Positions 48,790 to 57,793 of a DNA stretch of 59,470 nt are shown here, piece by piece. The stretch comes from Shewanella glacialipiscicola. GTDB taxonomy: Bacteria; Pseudomonadota; Gammaproteobacteria; Enterobacterales; Shewanellaceae. Numbering within the stretch: position 1 is the stretch's first letter; the number at the start of each line of letters is the position of its first letter. Where the stretch lies: the NCBI RefSeq assembly GCF_023283485.1, contig NZ_JAKILU010000024.1, positions 1-59,470 on the forward strand, in the 5' to 3' direction. A model generated the notes under the pieces. It saw only the letters and a list, made by a program, of their open reading frames with translations, ran no database searches and was not told the origin of the DNA. The position numbers and the translations under genes are program-made.

Positions 48790-49758
48790 TTATTTTCCAG
48801 CATCTTTCGCCTCAAACAACGCCTTTGCCTCTTGTGCATTGGCATACTGCACTAAAATTATTTTCGAAGGGCAAGCTAGCACCGCATTACTCTTGAGTGC
48901 GTTGATTTTATTCTTCGAGAAAGCAGCAGGGTTTGCCTCATAAATCGCCAGCATCGCACCATACACGCTCACGTTCCAATCCTTTGCATAGCGATTGGCC
49001 GTGCGCCATAGCGTCTCACCTGCAATATACGTTAGCTGACAATCTTCAAGCGTCGATGAGGCGCTTTGAGCATTATTGGCCTGCTGTCGTTTAGGCTCAT
49101 CATTCACTGCCACCAAGGTTTCTGCTTGCCTAACGCTATCAGCTGCGTTAGGCATTTTATCTGCAGCGGCAACGGGCACCTTTTGTCCAAGAGCCGTATC
49201 GGAAAAGTTAAACCCTACAGAGGCTGCCACTACGGGCTCATTCGATTGGGGATTTAAAGCCGTGGTGCTTTTATCGGCGAGCAACGCCGATTCGGCCATC
49301 GTTTTGGCCGGCGGCTCAACGGCGGTAGCAATACGTTTGGGAGTCGTTGCGGTAGTCGTTTTAGCCCCTACAGCTACTGTCGCAGTTGCTGTTTTGGCTA
49401 TCGAGGTTGATTTAACGGCACCAAATAAACTAATACTTTTGACGTCATACCAGCGATCGAGCCGGTATTCCCTAACTAACAATTTAGCGTTGCTATCCTC
49501 CACATCTTCAACGCCCGTCAGTAACACTAGAAAGCGATTAAGCTCCTCAACCATTAACTTTTCTTCGCCGCCAGCTTGCACCACCACAAACTCTAAGCGT
49601 GACATATCTTGATTGTCAGCAATCACATTCACCCTGAGTTTAGGATACCCCCCTAACTCAAACATACGGCTGTTAACGCTCACATGGGAGACTTGTGCCA
49701 CGCTCGGCGCGCTACACACTAAAGCCAGTAGACCTAATGATTTCACTATATTAGTCAT
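48790..49758 (-). CDS. Short FimV-like protein with C-terminal LysM
   Basis: A 322-residue exported protein. A signal peptide ends SVA|QVSHVSV, then a FimV-type N-terminal domain (about 20-120; VNSRMFELGGYPKLRVNVIADN, quoted in part), an Ala/Thr/Val-rich linker (120-230), and a FimV-core LysM module at about 235-305. The LysM reads LTYIAGETLWRTANRYAKDW, then GAMLAIYEANPAAFSKNKIN. FimV and HubP proteins are polar landmarks with a TM and a large cytosolic tail; this one has neither. It probably binds peptidoglycan in the periplasm. It diverges from priA with 103 bp between. Function unknown. Confidence 0.78.
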   Translation of the reverse strand: MTNIVKSLGLLALVCSAPSVAQVSHVSVNSRMFELGGYPKLRVNVIADNQDMSRLEFVVVQAGGEEKLMVEELNRFLVLLTGVEDVEDSNAKLLVREYRLDRWYDVKSISLFGAVKSTSIAKTATATVAVGAKTTTATTPKRIATAVEPPAKTMAESALLADKSTTALNPQSNEPVVAASVGFNFSDTALGQKVPVAAADKMPNAADSVRQAETLVAVNDEPKRQQANNAQSASSTLEDCQLTYIAGETLWRTANRYAKDWNVSVYGAMLAIYEANPAAFSKNKINALKSNAVLACPSKIILVQYANAQEAKALFEAKDAGK

Positions 49759-49861
49759 TTATTTGCTCTTAACTATCCTTTGGTAAACCATCATTAGGGC
49801 TAGCCCTAGCCTGCCGCGCTGAGTACACTAAACCACATTCTTGCCTAAGACTTGCCTGCAT

Positions 49862-52057
49862 ATGTCATTGTTTGTCGAAGTTGCGTTACCTGTGCCTATG
49901 CGGCAAACCTTTAGCTACCGCGTACCCGAATCTTATCCTAGTACACCGCACATAGGCGTGCGCGTTAAAGTCCCCTTTGGTCGACAACAATTGATCGGAC
50001 TCGTTACAGGTATCACAGATACGTGCAGCTTAGCCCCTAAGCAAATTAAGTCCGTGCTTGAGTTTATCGACGACAAACCTTTGTTGCCAGAATCACTTTA
50101 TAAATTAACCCTTTGGGCGGCGAGATACTATTTTTGCAGCCAAGGGCAGATGCTAACCCAAGCTCTACCTGTAGCCCTGCGTAAAGGGCTCGATGCCGCG
50201 CCGCAAAAGATCCAATTTTGGCAATTAACCGAAATAGGCCAAAATATTGCGCCTGAAGCCGTTAAGCGCGCGCCCGCTCAAAAGAAATTACTCGAGTTGC
50301 TAAAATCAGCCAACTTAACCCAAGAAGATGTCATTAGCTTAGACATCAGTAAAGCGGCACTTAAAGCCCTCGAAGATAAAGGCTGGGTGGCGCGCCACGA
50401 AAAAATCGCCGAGCTTAACCTCGACTGGCGTACCACACTTGAAATGGACGAAACGCCACATAAACTGAATAAAGAACAGGCCGTCGCGGTTGCGACCTTA
50501 AACTTACAGCAAGGATATCACTGTACTTTATTAGAGGGCATTACCGGTTCGGGTAAAACGGAAGTCTATTTAGCTGTACTTGAAGAAATCCTCAAGCAAG
50601 GTAAGCAAGCGTTAATTTTAGTTCCTGAAATCGGCTTAACGCCACAAACGATCAATCGTTTCAAGCGCCGCTTTAAAGTCAATGTCGCCATCTTGCACTC
50701 AGGGTTAACAGACAATCAAAGACTCGAAGCATGGCGCCAAGCCCGCTGTGGCCAAGCGGCAATCATTATCGGCACCCGTTCGGCCTTGTTCACGCCTATG
50801 GCCTATCCCGGCATTATCATTTTGGATGAAGAACACGACAGTAGCTTCAAACAACAAGAAGGTGTGGGTTACCATGCCCGCGATTTAGCCGTCATGCGCG
50901 GTCATTTAGAGTCTATTCCGGTGATATTAGGTACGGCCACGCCCTCACTCGAAAGTCTACAAAATGCCTTAAGCGGTCGTTACCATCATTTACAATTGGG
51001 CGAGCGTGCTGGCGCGGCTAAAAAAGTGCGCCAAGGCATTATCGACATAAAAAATCTGCCACTAAAGGCGGGTATGTCGGTGCCATTATTGAACGAAATT
51101 CGCCTGCACTTAGATGCAGGAAATCAAGTATTACTGTTTCTCAATCGCCGCGGTTTTGCGCCAGCGCTGCTGTGTCACGAGTGTGGGCATTTACACGAAT
51201 GTGACCGCTGTGATGCTTTTTTCACTGTACATCAGTCCCTTGGCGAAATTTGTTGTCACCATTGTGGCAATCAATATGCCATCCCCAAACAATGCCACAA
51301 ATGCGGCAGCACTATGCTGATGGGCCAAGGCATAGGCACAGAACAACTCGCCGAGGCACTGCAACTGGAGTTTCCCAAACATCCGGTAGTGCGTATCGAC
51401 CGTGATACCACCCGTCTTAAAGGTTCACTAGAAACCCATTTAACCGCAATTCATAAGGGGGAATATAAAATCTTAGTGGGCACGCAAATGCTCGCCAAAG
51501 GCCACCACTTTCCCGATGTCACACTTGTGGGGCTGCTCGATGTTGATGGTGCCTTGTTTAGTGCTGACTTTAGAGCGCCTGAACGTTTTGGGCAACTTTA
51601 TACCCAAGTCGCAGGCCGTGCGGGACGCGCCAGTAAACCCGGAACAGTATTATTGCAAACTCACCAGAGCGATAACCCTATTTTGCGCGATTTACTACAC
51701 CGTGGTTATGGCGAGTTTGCCCGTAGCCAATTAAAAGAACGTCAACAGGCGCTATTGCCACCAGCATGGCACATGGTATTAGTGCGCGCTGAAGCTCATT
51801 TAGCCAGTGATGCCGATAACTTTCTCAACGCCTTTGCAGCGCTTTTACCCCAAGATAAAGAGTTTGAGGTGATTGGCCCTATGCCTGCGCCTTTAGATAA
51901 AAAAGCCGGTAAGTTTCGGCGCCAATTGTTATTTCAAGCGAAGAACCGCAACCGACTGCAGCAAGAGTTTGAGCGTATTCATCCGCTTGTAGAGCAACTC
52001 ATCGAAGCCAAACGCTGTCGCTGGAGCTTAGATAGAGATCCGCAGGATCTCCTCTAG
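49862..52057 (+). CDS. priA: Primosomal protein N' / replication restart helicase PriA
   Basis: A 731-residue (E. coli 732) superfamily 2 DNA helicase that reloads DnaB at stalled forks. The 3'-DNA-binding domain (about 1-105) opens with FVEVALPVPMRQTFSYRVP. Walker A GITGSGKTEVY is near 226 and the DEEH box near 321. Two zinc sites are in CHECGHLHECDRCDAFF and CCHHCGN...CHKCGS (about 438-483). Motifs V and VI follow, with VGTQMLAKGHHFPDVTLV and QVAGRAGR. I prefer the ATG at 49862. An in-frame TTG upstream at 49841 adds seven residues. The 3' end carries the self-complementary GAGATCC-GCA-GGATCTC. Confidence 0.97.
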   Translation: MSLFVEVALPVPMRQTFSYRVPESYPSTPHIGVRVKVPFGRQQLIGLVTGITDTCSLAPKQIKSVLEFIDDKPLLPESLYKLTLWAARYYFCSQGQMLTQALPVALRKGLDAAPQKIQFWQLTEIGQNIAPEAVKRAPAQKKLLELLKSANLTQEDVISLDISKAALKALEDKGWVARHEKIAELNLDWRTTLEMDETPHKLNKEQAVAVATLNLQQGYHCTLLEGITGSGKTEVYLAVLEEILKQGKQALILVPEIGLTPQTINRFKRRFKVNVAILHSGLTDNQRLEAWRQARCGQAAIIIGTRSALFTPMAYPGIIILDEEHDSSFKQQEGVGYHARDLAVMRGHLESIPVILGTATPSLESLQNALSGRYHHLQLGERAGAAKKVRQGIIDIKNLPLKAGMSVPLLNEIRLHLDAGNQVLLFLNRRGFAPALLCHECGHLHECDRCDAFFTVHQSLGEICCHHCGNQYAIPKQCHKCGSTMLMGQGIGTEQLAEALQLEFPKHPVVRIDRDTTRLKGSLETHLTAIHKGEYKILVGTQMLAKGHHFPDVTLVGLLDVDGALFSADFRAPERFGQLYTQVAGRAGRASKPGTVLLQTHQSDNPILRDLLHRGYGEFARSQLKERQQALLPPAWHMVLVRAEAHLASDADNFLNAFAALLPQDKEFEVIGPMPAPLDKKAGKFRRQLLFQAKNRNRLQQEFERIHPLVEQLIEAKRCRWSLDRDPQDLL

Positions 52058-52191
52058 GTCGCGGATTTGATAAATATTTAAGCGTCATTTAATAAAAAAT
52101 CATCGGGAAGATAGCAATTGCTCACCACAAACGGCTAAAATATGCGGTTATTCCCTGTATTCACTCTTAAAGTTAGTGCCGATTAGAACCC

Positions 52192-53937
52192 ATGAAATCA
52201 CATATCCAATCATTACTTGAACAAACACTCGAATCCTTTAAACAACAAGGTATTGTGCCTGCTGACTTTGAAGCGCGCATTCAGGTAGATCGAACCAAGG
52301 ATAAGAGTCATGGCGACTTGGCAACTAACTTAGCCATGATGCTGACCAAAGTCGCGGGCAAGAACCCACGCGAATTAGCCCAGCTGATCATTGATACCTT
52401 ACCTGCCTCTACTTTTGTGGCTAAGGTTGAAATTGCAGGCCCTGGCTTTATCAACTTTTTCATCAACGACAGCGCCTTAGCAGACCAACTGCAAAATGCA
52501 CTTAACGATGAGCATTTCGGTATCAAACTGCCAACACCGCAAACCATTGTCGTCGATTACTCTTCGCCAAACCTTGCCAAAGAAATGCACGTCGGCCATC
52601 TACGTTCAACCATCATTGGTGACAGTGTGGTGCGCGCACTAGAATTTTTAGGCCATAACGTCATTCGCCAAAACCATGTGGGCGACTGGGGTACTCAATT
52701 TGGTATGTTGCTGGCCTATATGGAAGAACTCCGCGCCAAAAATGGCGAGCAAGCCCAGCTAGAACTGTCTGATTTAGAAAATTTTTATCGCGCTGCTAAA
52801 TTACGTTTCGACGAATCGGCAGAGTTTGCCACTCGCGCTCGTCAATTAGTGGTTGAGCTGCAATCGGGCGACGCATATTGCAATAAACTGTGGCGCGAAT
52901 TTAACGATATTTCGTTAAGTCACTGCCACGACGTTTACGCCCGTTTAGGCGTGAGTTTGACCCGCGCTGATGTTCACGGTGAAAGTGCTTATAATGCCGA
53001 TCTTGAACAAGTGGTTAAAGATTTAGATGCCCAAGGTTTATTAACTGAAAGCAACGGCGCCAAAGTCGTATTCCAAGAAGCCTTCCGTAATAAAGAAGGT
53101 GAGCCACTGCCTGTTATCATCCAAAAGGCCGATGGCGGCTACTTGTATGCCACCTCCGATCTTGCGGCAATGCGTTATCGCTCAAGCGTGTTGAAAGCTG
53201 ATCGCGTACTGTATTTTGTTGACCTACGTCAGGCACTACATTTCCAGCAAGTTTTTAGCCTCGCTAAATTGGCCAAATTTGTTCGTGAAGATATGTCATT
53301 AGAACACTTAGGGTTTGGCACCATGAACGGCGAAGATGGCCGTCCATTCAAAACCCGCAGCGGTGGTGTGGTTAAATTAGTTGATTTATTAGATGAAGCT
53401 AACGTGCGAGCGCTCGAACTTGTGCGCAGCAAAAATCCTGATATGGATGAGGCGACCTTGGCTGAAATCGCCCGCGTTGTTGGGATTGGCGCCGTCAAAT
53501 ATGCAGACTTATCAAAAAATCGAACCAGCGATTACATCTTCAGCTTTGAACAAATGCTTAGCTTTGAAGGTAATACCGCGCCTTACCTGTTATACGCTTA
53601 TACCCGTGTTGTGGGCATATTCAAGCGTGTAACGGATTTGGATCTCAGCCAAGCTAAAATCGTACTTGAGCATGAAAAAGAGAAAGATCTCGGTAACAAG
53701 TTGGCGCAGTTCGGTGAAATCCTCAATCGCGTTGTAGACAAAGGCCAACCGCACGTATTGTGTGCGTATTTATATGAACTTGCCGGTGCTTTTTCTAGTT
53801 TCTACGAAGCTTGCCCTGTACTAGCAGCCGATAACGACGCGCAAAAGAATAGCCGTTTATTGTTAGCACAACTGACAGCCCGCACCTTACAAAAAGGCCT
53901 AAATCTACTCGGTATCGAAACATTAGAGCGGATGTAA
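52192..53937 (+). CDS. argS: Arginyl-tRNA synthetase
   Basis: A 581-residue class I synthetase (E. coli 577). The N-terminal Arg-tRNA recognition domain is at about 1-90. The HIGH box appears as HVGH near 131, in [17 protein letters not shown]. Other blocks are [14 protein letters not shown], the tail [11 protein letters not shown], and a C-terminal DALR anticodon-binding domain (about 460-581), ending LGIETLERM. It lacks a strict KMSKS motif (KTRSGG stands at that place), as is normal for many ArgRS. The ftsN gene begins 3 bp after the stop, so the two form an operon. Confidence 0.98.
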   Translation: MKSHIQSLLEQTLESFKQQGIVPADFEARIQVDRTKDKSHGDLATNLAMMLTKVAGKNPRELAQLIIDTLPASTFVAKVEIAGPGFINFFINDSALADQLQNALNDEHFGIKLPTPQTIVVDYSSPNLAKEMHVGHLRSTIIGDSVVRALEFLGHNVIRQNHVGDWGTQFGMLLAYMEELRAKNGEQAQLELSDLENFYRAAKLRFDESAEFATRARQLVVELQSGDAYCNKLWREFNDISLSHCHDVYARLGVSLTRADVHGESAYNADLEQVVKDLDAQGLLTESNGAKVVFQEAFRNKEGEPLPVIIQKADGGYLYATSDLAAMRYRSSVLKADRVLYFVDLRQALHFQQVFSLAKLAKFVREDMSLEHLGFGTMNGEDGRPFKTRSGGVVKLVDLLDEANVRALELVRSKNPDMDEATLAEIARVVGIGAVKYADLSKNRTSDYIFSFEQMLSFEGNTAPYLLYAYTRVVGIFKRVTDLDLSQAKIVLEHEKEKDLGNKLAQFGEILNRVVDKGQPHVLCAYLYELAGAFSSFYEACPVLAADNDAQKNSRLLLAQLTARTLQKGLNLLGIETLERM

Positions 53938-53940
53938 GCC

Positions 53941-54669
53941 ATGAGTCATCGCGATTATGCCAATAGAAGGCCGCAAACGGGCGCTAAACCGCGCCCAGTA
54001 CGCGCAACTCGTCCATCTAGAGCCAAGCCTTCACAATCTAAAGCGGCGCGGCGCACTCGACTGCCGCTGACGCTGATAGCCTTTGCCATACTCGCTGTGG
54101 GTGGTTTCATCTATTTTCTCTGGAGTATTAAAAATAATGCTCCGCAAGAGGAGAAGCAGCAACCCGCAGTGGTCAAAAAAGCCCAAATCAAGGTTAAGCC
54201 GCAAGAAACCACCTTACTGACTCCTAAGGTGAAGGAACCCGCGCGCCAAGTGGTGGTGATCCCCGAGGAAACCGCTGAGCCTGTACCTGTAGCTGAGCCC
54301 GTAGTCGTCCCATTGAAGAAAGATCCTAATGCCTTGCCGCCACAGCCAAAGGAAGAATGGACCTATCTCAAGGAGCTCGAAAACAAACATGTCGAGGTCG
54401 ATATCCCCGAGGTGGTGGCAAGCCGCACACCCGTACTATATCAGTTGCAGTGTGCGTCTTTCCGCCAAGAGTCACAGGCGAACGAGATGAAAGCCGTGAT
54501 CGCGTTTCAAGGTTTAGAAGCACAGGTAAGGCAAATCGAAGGCACGACTGGTATTTGGTACAAAGTCGCTTTAGGCCCCTACGAGCGCAAGCGTGATGCC
54601 GAGCGTAAACGCCATACGTTACAAAAGGCGGGTATTAATGGTTGTCAGATTTTGCCCGTTCCCAAATAA
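53941..54669 (+). CDS. ftsN: Cell division protein FtsN (SPOR domain)
   Basis: A 242-residue bitopic protein: a basic cytosolic tail of about 40 residues rich in Arg, Pro and Ser, a TM near 43-62 (LTLIAFAILAVGGFIYFLW), a Pro/Val/Lys/Glu linker, EEWTYLKELENKHVEVD near 139, which corresponds to the essential division-activating helix of FtsN, and a C-terminal SPOR domain (about 162-240; YQLQCASFRQESQANEMKA, then GYE-like GPYERKRDAERKRHTLQKAG). It binds denuded septal glycan and triggers constriction. The argS-ftsN order is seen in other Shewanella and Vibrio genomes. Confidence 0.92.
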   Translation: MSHRDYANRRPQTGAKPRPVRATRPSRAKPSQSKAARRTRLPLTLIAFAILAVGGFIYFLWSIKNNAPQEEKQQPAVVKKAQIKVKPQETTLLTPKVKEPARQVVVIPEETAEPVPVAEPVVVPLKKDPNALPPQPKEEWTYLKELENKHVEVDIPEVVASRTPVLYQLQCASFRQESQANEMKAVIAFQGLEAQVRQIEGTTGIWYKVALGPYERKRDAERKRHTLQKAGINGCQILPVPK

Positions 54670-54712
54670 CATTTACATCCTATATTGGCTTATTTTAATA
54701 GGCTAATGACTC

Positions 54713-54753
54713 AAAAAATAGCGGCCAGCGTTTTACCGAAGCCGCTATTTTTT
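54713..54753 (+). terminator. Terminator after ftsN
   Basis: A 13-bp stem, AAAAAATAGCGGC (54713-54725) with GCCGCTATTTTTT (54741-54753), and a 15-nt loop, ending in a T-run. Confidence 0.92.
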
Positions 54754-54938
54754 ATTTGTTAAACGATAATGTGATATCGCTTCGATTGCCGCTTCATCAC
54801 TCACCATTCATCCAATCACCTCTTAAAACCCTCTGTTTTAAACAACTCAGATCTAAAAAGTGTTATTTTAACAAAATCGTAAGCCACTGTTAAAAAATAA
54901 CAAATAATTTTATTAATAAAGATTAACATGCAGCTTAA

Positions 54939-54952
54939 TTGACCTAGATCAA
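54939..54952. promoter_or_regulatory. FNR/EtrA-type box
   Basis: TTGAC-CTAG-ATCAA matches the FNR consensus TTGAT-N4-ATCAA at 9 of 10 positions. It is centred about 79 bp before the start of the small gene. FNR (EtrA) and CRP motifs are similar in Shewanella, so either could bind. Confidence 0.6.
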
Positions 54953-54974
54953 ACTTAGGCGTATTTCTTAATCA

Positions 54975-54990
54975 ACAGTCAAACGACTGT
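54975..54990. promoter_or_regulatory. Dyad ACAGTC-AAAC-GACTGT
   Basis: A perfect 6-4-6 inverted repeat lies 35 bp before the start codon of the small gene. It could be an operator or a 5' UTR hairpin. Confidence 0.45.
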
Positions 54991-55024
54991 ATCTTTATTA
55001 AATCCAACCTTAGGGTGACGTATT

Positions 55025-55249
55025 ATGAATGCACTAATTGAGATAGAAGCCACCGAATTTAGCCAACTTTTCAAGAATGGCGACATGCTAGGTATTAGGA
55101 TGTTTATGGAGCATGTCCGCATGCCACTGGATGTTCAAGATAAAATTTATGATGAAATATCTGCACTGAAACAATTAGAACAAAACCAAATAGCAGCGCT
55201 GATAGAAACTCACAGTCATTCCCAAATTCATGAACGTTTAGCTTATTAG
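55025..55249 (+). CDS. Conserved-looking small protein, unknown
   Basis: A 74-residue acidic protein with AGGGTGA at 8 nt before the ATG. It has no signal peptide or TM, is mostly predicted helix (FSQLFKNGDMLGIRMFMEHV, then VQDKIYDEISALKQLEQNQI), has no Cys, and has four His near its end. I do not recognise the family. The good ribosome site and the upstream FNR-type box make a real gene likely, perhaps expressed at low oxygen. It is monocistronic. A 9-bp hairpin (55282-55314) behind it lacks a T-run. Confidence 0.7.
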   Translation: MNALIEIEATEFSQLFKNGDMLGIRMFMEHVRMPLDVQDKIYDEISALKQLEQNQIAALIETHSHSQIHERLAY

Positions 55250-55281
55250 TATTACACTTAATGAATCATCTAACCCTGACA

Positions 55282-55314
55282 ACAGCTTCTAATCATTCAT
55301 TCAACAGAAGCTGT
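55282..55314 (+). other. Hairpin after the small gene
   Basis: ACAGCTTCT (55282-55290) pairs with AGAAGCTGT (55306-55314) around a 15-nt loop. There is no T-run, so it may be a weak terminator or a 3' end stabiliser. Confidence 0.4.
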
Positions 55315-55356
55315 ACCATCAATTTTAGCCATCGACTAACTCATCAAATGACGACC

Positions 55357-55392
55357 AAAAAATAAGGTCAAATACAGAATATTTGACCTTAT
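55357..55392 (-). terminator. Terminator of the NfeD/stomatin operon
   Basis: A 13-bp perfect stem, ATAAGGTCAAATA (55362-55374) with its complement (55380-55392), and a 5-nt loop. On the minus strand it is followed by a U-run, 45 bp after the last gene of the operon. Confidence 0.9.
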
Positions 55393-55436
55393 GTTACAAT
55401 AAGAATAAAACTTAAGTTATCGGTTAACCAACAACC

Positions 55437-56375
55437 TTAAGTGGGTTTTTCTTCCGTTAAGCCAATGCTATTCATCCAGTAGTCGAAATCAACCATGTTA
55501 CCCGGTAATACAACGCGACTACTCTTCTGACTTAAGCCATCGAGTTGCTTAAAGTACTGCTGGCCGAGCTGCATCCGCAGAGCATTGTGACCACCCGGCG
55601 CGGCAATCACAGAGGCAAGACGTTCTATCGATTCCGCCGTTGCGCGGGAGATGGTTAAGATCTCCTCAGCCTTACCTTCAGCTTCGTTTATACGGCGCTG
55701 CATCTCACCTTCAGAACGGTTTACCGTTTCAGCTTTAACCCCTTCAGAACGATTAATTTTGCTTTGTTTGTCGCCTTCACTCTTAGCTAATAATGCACGA
55801 CGCTCACGCTCAGCATTCACTTGCATTTCCATGGCATTTTTAACGGTTTCTGGTGGGGTAATATTTTTAATCTCATAACGGTGTACGCGTATTCCCCACA
55901 TAGCGCCCGCCTGATCTAAAACTTGCACAACCTTGGCAGAAATCACATCACGCTCTTCGAAGGTACGGTCAAGATCGAGTGTCCCAATGACTGAACGCGT
56001 TGTTGTTTGTGCTAACTGGATTGCTGCATAACGATAGTCCGTAATACCGTAACTGGCTTTCACAGGATCAGTCACTGAGATATAAATGACCCCATCGACT
56101 TCAACGTTCACTTCATCACTCGAAAAACACTCCTGTGGTGGAACATCTATGGTCTCTTCTTTCAAATCATGAATAAAAGCGACTTTATCCACAAAGGGGA
56201 TCAAGGTATGGAAACCTGCATCTAAGGTGCAATGATACTTACCTAAACGCTCAACAATATGAGCAGACTTAGTCGGTACTAGGCGAATAGATTGGAATAA
56301 CTTAATCACAAAAATGGCAAAGATAAGTCCCCAAATTGCCATAACAATTAAATCAGTATCTAGGGGAATATTCAT
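55437..56375 (-). CDS. SPFH/stomatin-family membrane protease subunit (QmcA-like), second copy
   Basis: A 312-residue SPFH (band 7) protein: one N-terminal TM (about 7-26), the SPFH domain (about 30-190; VERLGKYHCTLDAGFHTLIPF, QLAQTTTRSVIGTLDLDRTF), then a coiled coil with three repeats of the form (I/V)NRSEGxKxE, and a C-terminal hydrophobic-mixed end. It resembles E. coli QmcA and Pyrococcus-type stomatins. It oligomerises on the inner membrane and is thought to regulate membrane proteases or organise lipid domains. Its ATG shares one base with the stop of its paralogue (TAATG); AAAGGAG precedes it. Confidence 0.92.
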   Translation of the reverse strand: MNIPLDTDLIVMAIWGLIFAIFVIKLFQSIRLVPTKSAHIVERLGKYHCTLDAGFHTLIPFVDKVAFIHDLKEETIDVPPQECFSSDEVNVEVDGVIYISVTDPVKASYGITDYRYAAIQLAQTTTRSVIGTLDLDRTFEERDVISAKVVQVLDQAGAMWGIRVHRYEIKNITPPETVKNAMEMQVNAERERRALLAKSEGDKQSKINRSEGVKAETVNRSEGEMQRRINEAEGKAEEILTISRATAESIERLASVIAAPGGHNALRMQLGQQYFKQLDGLSQKSSRVVLPGNMVDFDYWMNSIGLTEEKPT

Positions 56376-57310
56376 TATCGTGCTCCTTTGCCAAGATTAT
56401 TCTGGCCGCTCATTGTCTGAGTGACTTGCTCCATACCTTCGAAGAAACCTTCGAGTTTTGCCATTTCCGCAGGAACCACTGACACTTGCGCATCATTTAG
56501 AATTTTACCGACCTGAGCAATAAACTGCTCTTTTAGTAGCATATTCATTGCATCAGTACCGCCATTAACGGCTAACGCCTGCGAGATCATCGCCATGCCT
56601 TCAGATTTCGCTTTGGCAATAATCGCGATCTCTTGTCCGGTACCTTTGGCTTCATTAATCCGTTTTTGTTTTTGGCCTTCTGATAGGTTAATGGCCTCTT
56701 GGCGTTCACCTTCAGACATATTGATCATCGCCGCTTTCTCAGCATTGGCTAAAGTAATTTCAGCGCGCTTACGACGCTCTGCTTCCATTTGCTTTTCAAG
56801 GGTATGGATAACATGACGTGAAGGCGTGATATTACGGATCTCATAACGTAGCACCTTGATACCCCAAGGCTCAGATGCCTTATCAATTTCACGTACTATG
56901 GATTCATTTAGGCTGTCACGCTCTGAAAAAGTCTCACTCAAACTCAACTTACCGATCTCAGAACGCATGGTTGTTTGGGCTAAGTTCACCGCAGCTTTAC
57001 GATAGTTCTCAATGCCATAACTTGCCAACTTACCGTCCATCACTTTTAGATAGACGAGGCCATCGACCTCAAGTTGAGTGTTATCTTTAGAGATACAGCT
57101 CTGCGGCGGCACATCTAAGACTTGTTCACGAGTATCATGACGATAGGAGACGCGGTCGAAGAAGGGAATGAGAAAGTGAAATCCTGGTTGTAATACTGCA
57201 CGAAATTTACCAAGACGCTCAATAACATGCACTTCACGCATCGGTACGATGAGCATTAGCTTATAGAGAATAAAAAAGATAAATAAAATCACTAAGGTAA
57301 ATACAAACAT
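56375..57310 (-). CDS. SPFH/stomatin-family protein, first copy
   Basis: A 311-residue SPFH protein paralogous to the next gene. It has an N-terminal TM (about 3-22), the SPFH domain (about 25-185; VIERLGKFRAVLQPGFHFLIPF (quoted in part), NLAQTTMRSEIGKLSLSETF), and a charged coiled coil (185-245) with MSEGERQEAINLSEGQKQKR. I chose the ATG at 57310, with AAAGG 9 nt upstream. The ATG at 57319 would directly abut that site. It sits between nfeD and the second stomatin gene. It is probably a partner in one mixed ring. Confidence 0.92.
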   Translation of the reverse strand: MFVFTLVILFIFFILYKLMLIVPMREVHVIERLGKFRAVLQPGFHFLIPFFDRVSYRHDTREQVLDVPPQSCISKDNTQLEVDGLVYLKVMDGKLASYGIENYRKAAVNLAQTTMRSEIGKLSLSETFSERDSLNESIVREIDKASEPWGIKVLRYEIRNITPSRHVIHTLEKQMEAERRKRAEITLANAEKAAMINMSEGERQEAINLSEGQKQKRINEAKGTGQEIAIIAKAKSEGMAMISQALAVNGGTDAMNMLLKEQFIAQVGKILNDAQVSVVPAEMAKLEGFFEGMEQVTQTMSGQNNLGKGAR

Positions 57311-57322
57311 AGATCCCATCCT

Positions 57323-57793
57323 TTAATTTTTGGCAGTTTCTACAGCAACGGGCTCAACGACTAGAGCAATATTTTCACGACAAATAATTCTGACATCAGT
57401 ACCTGCAACTATGATACTGCCATCGCCAAGTGCTGGCCATTCACATCCTTGGAACTCCACCCGCCCAGTTGCTTGCCCTGGACCAATGGTTTGTTTTACG
57501 TGAGCAATTTGATTATATAAGTCAATTGCCTCATCGGTGTTATCCACATGGGAATCCCCGCCAACGAGCCTTTGTGTTACTTGTCTAAAGGCCAATAACA
57601 ACACAATCGCGGCAATAAACCACAAGGTCATACTCTGTACTACGCCTTCGACTATCCCTATACTTAACGCACCAGCCACAACTAAACACGCTGCTCCGAG
57701 CAACACAATCACACCACCGGGAACCACCAGTTCAGCCAGCATTAATACTAACCCCACCACTGCCCACACTAAAATCGGATTTGAAAACTCCAT
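57323..57793 (-). CDS. NfeD-family membrane protein
   Basis: A 156-residue protein with two to three TMs in the first half (AVVGLVLMLAELVVPGG, VVLLGAACLVVAGALSIG, LWFIAAIVLLLAF), followed by a C-terminal OB-fold (about 95-145; TGRVEFQGCEWPALGDGSIIVAG, quoted in part). This is the short NfeD1b type, without the ClpP-like serine protease domain. NfeD and stomatin genes are commonly paired, and NfeD may anchor or gate the stomatin ring. The first gene of the operon, with GGGGG before the ATG. Confidence 0.92.
   Translation of the reverse strand: MEFSNPILVWAVVGLVLMLAELVVPGGVIVLLGAACLVVAGALSIGIVEGVVQSMTLWFIAAIVLLLAFRQVTQRLVGGDSHVDNTDEAIDLYNQIAHVKQTIGPGQATGRVEFQGCEWPALGDGSIIVAGTDVRIICRENIALVVEPVAVETAKN

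Larger units (their letters stand above)
54670..55024. other. Intergenic region ftsN to small gene
   Basis: 355 bp. It contains the ftsN terminator, then an AT-rich stretch, an FNR/EtrA-like box at 54939-54952 and the dyad at 54975-54990, just before the 74-residue gene. I found no other gene. Confidence 0.6.

Noticed and set aside
49076..49612. 178-codon open frame antisense to the FimV-like gene
   Set aside because: It has no ribosome site and a low-complexity Ala/Thr/Val/Ser composition, and it mirrors the Ala/Thr-rich linker of the real gene on the other strand.
52037..52053. GAGATCC-GCA-GGATCTC at the end of priA as a terminator
   Set aside because: The dyad lies inside the last codons and has no T-run after it, so an intrinsic terminator is not supported.
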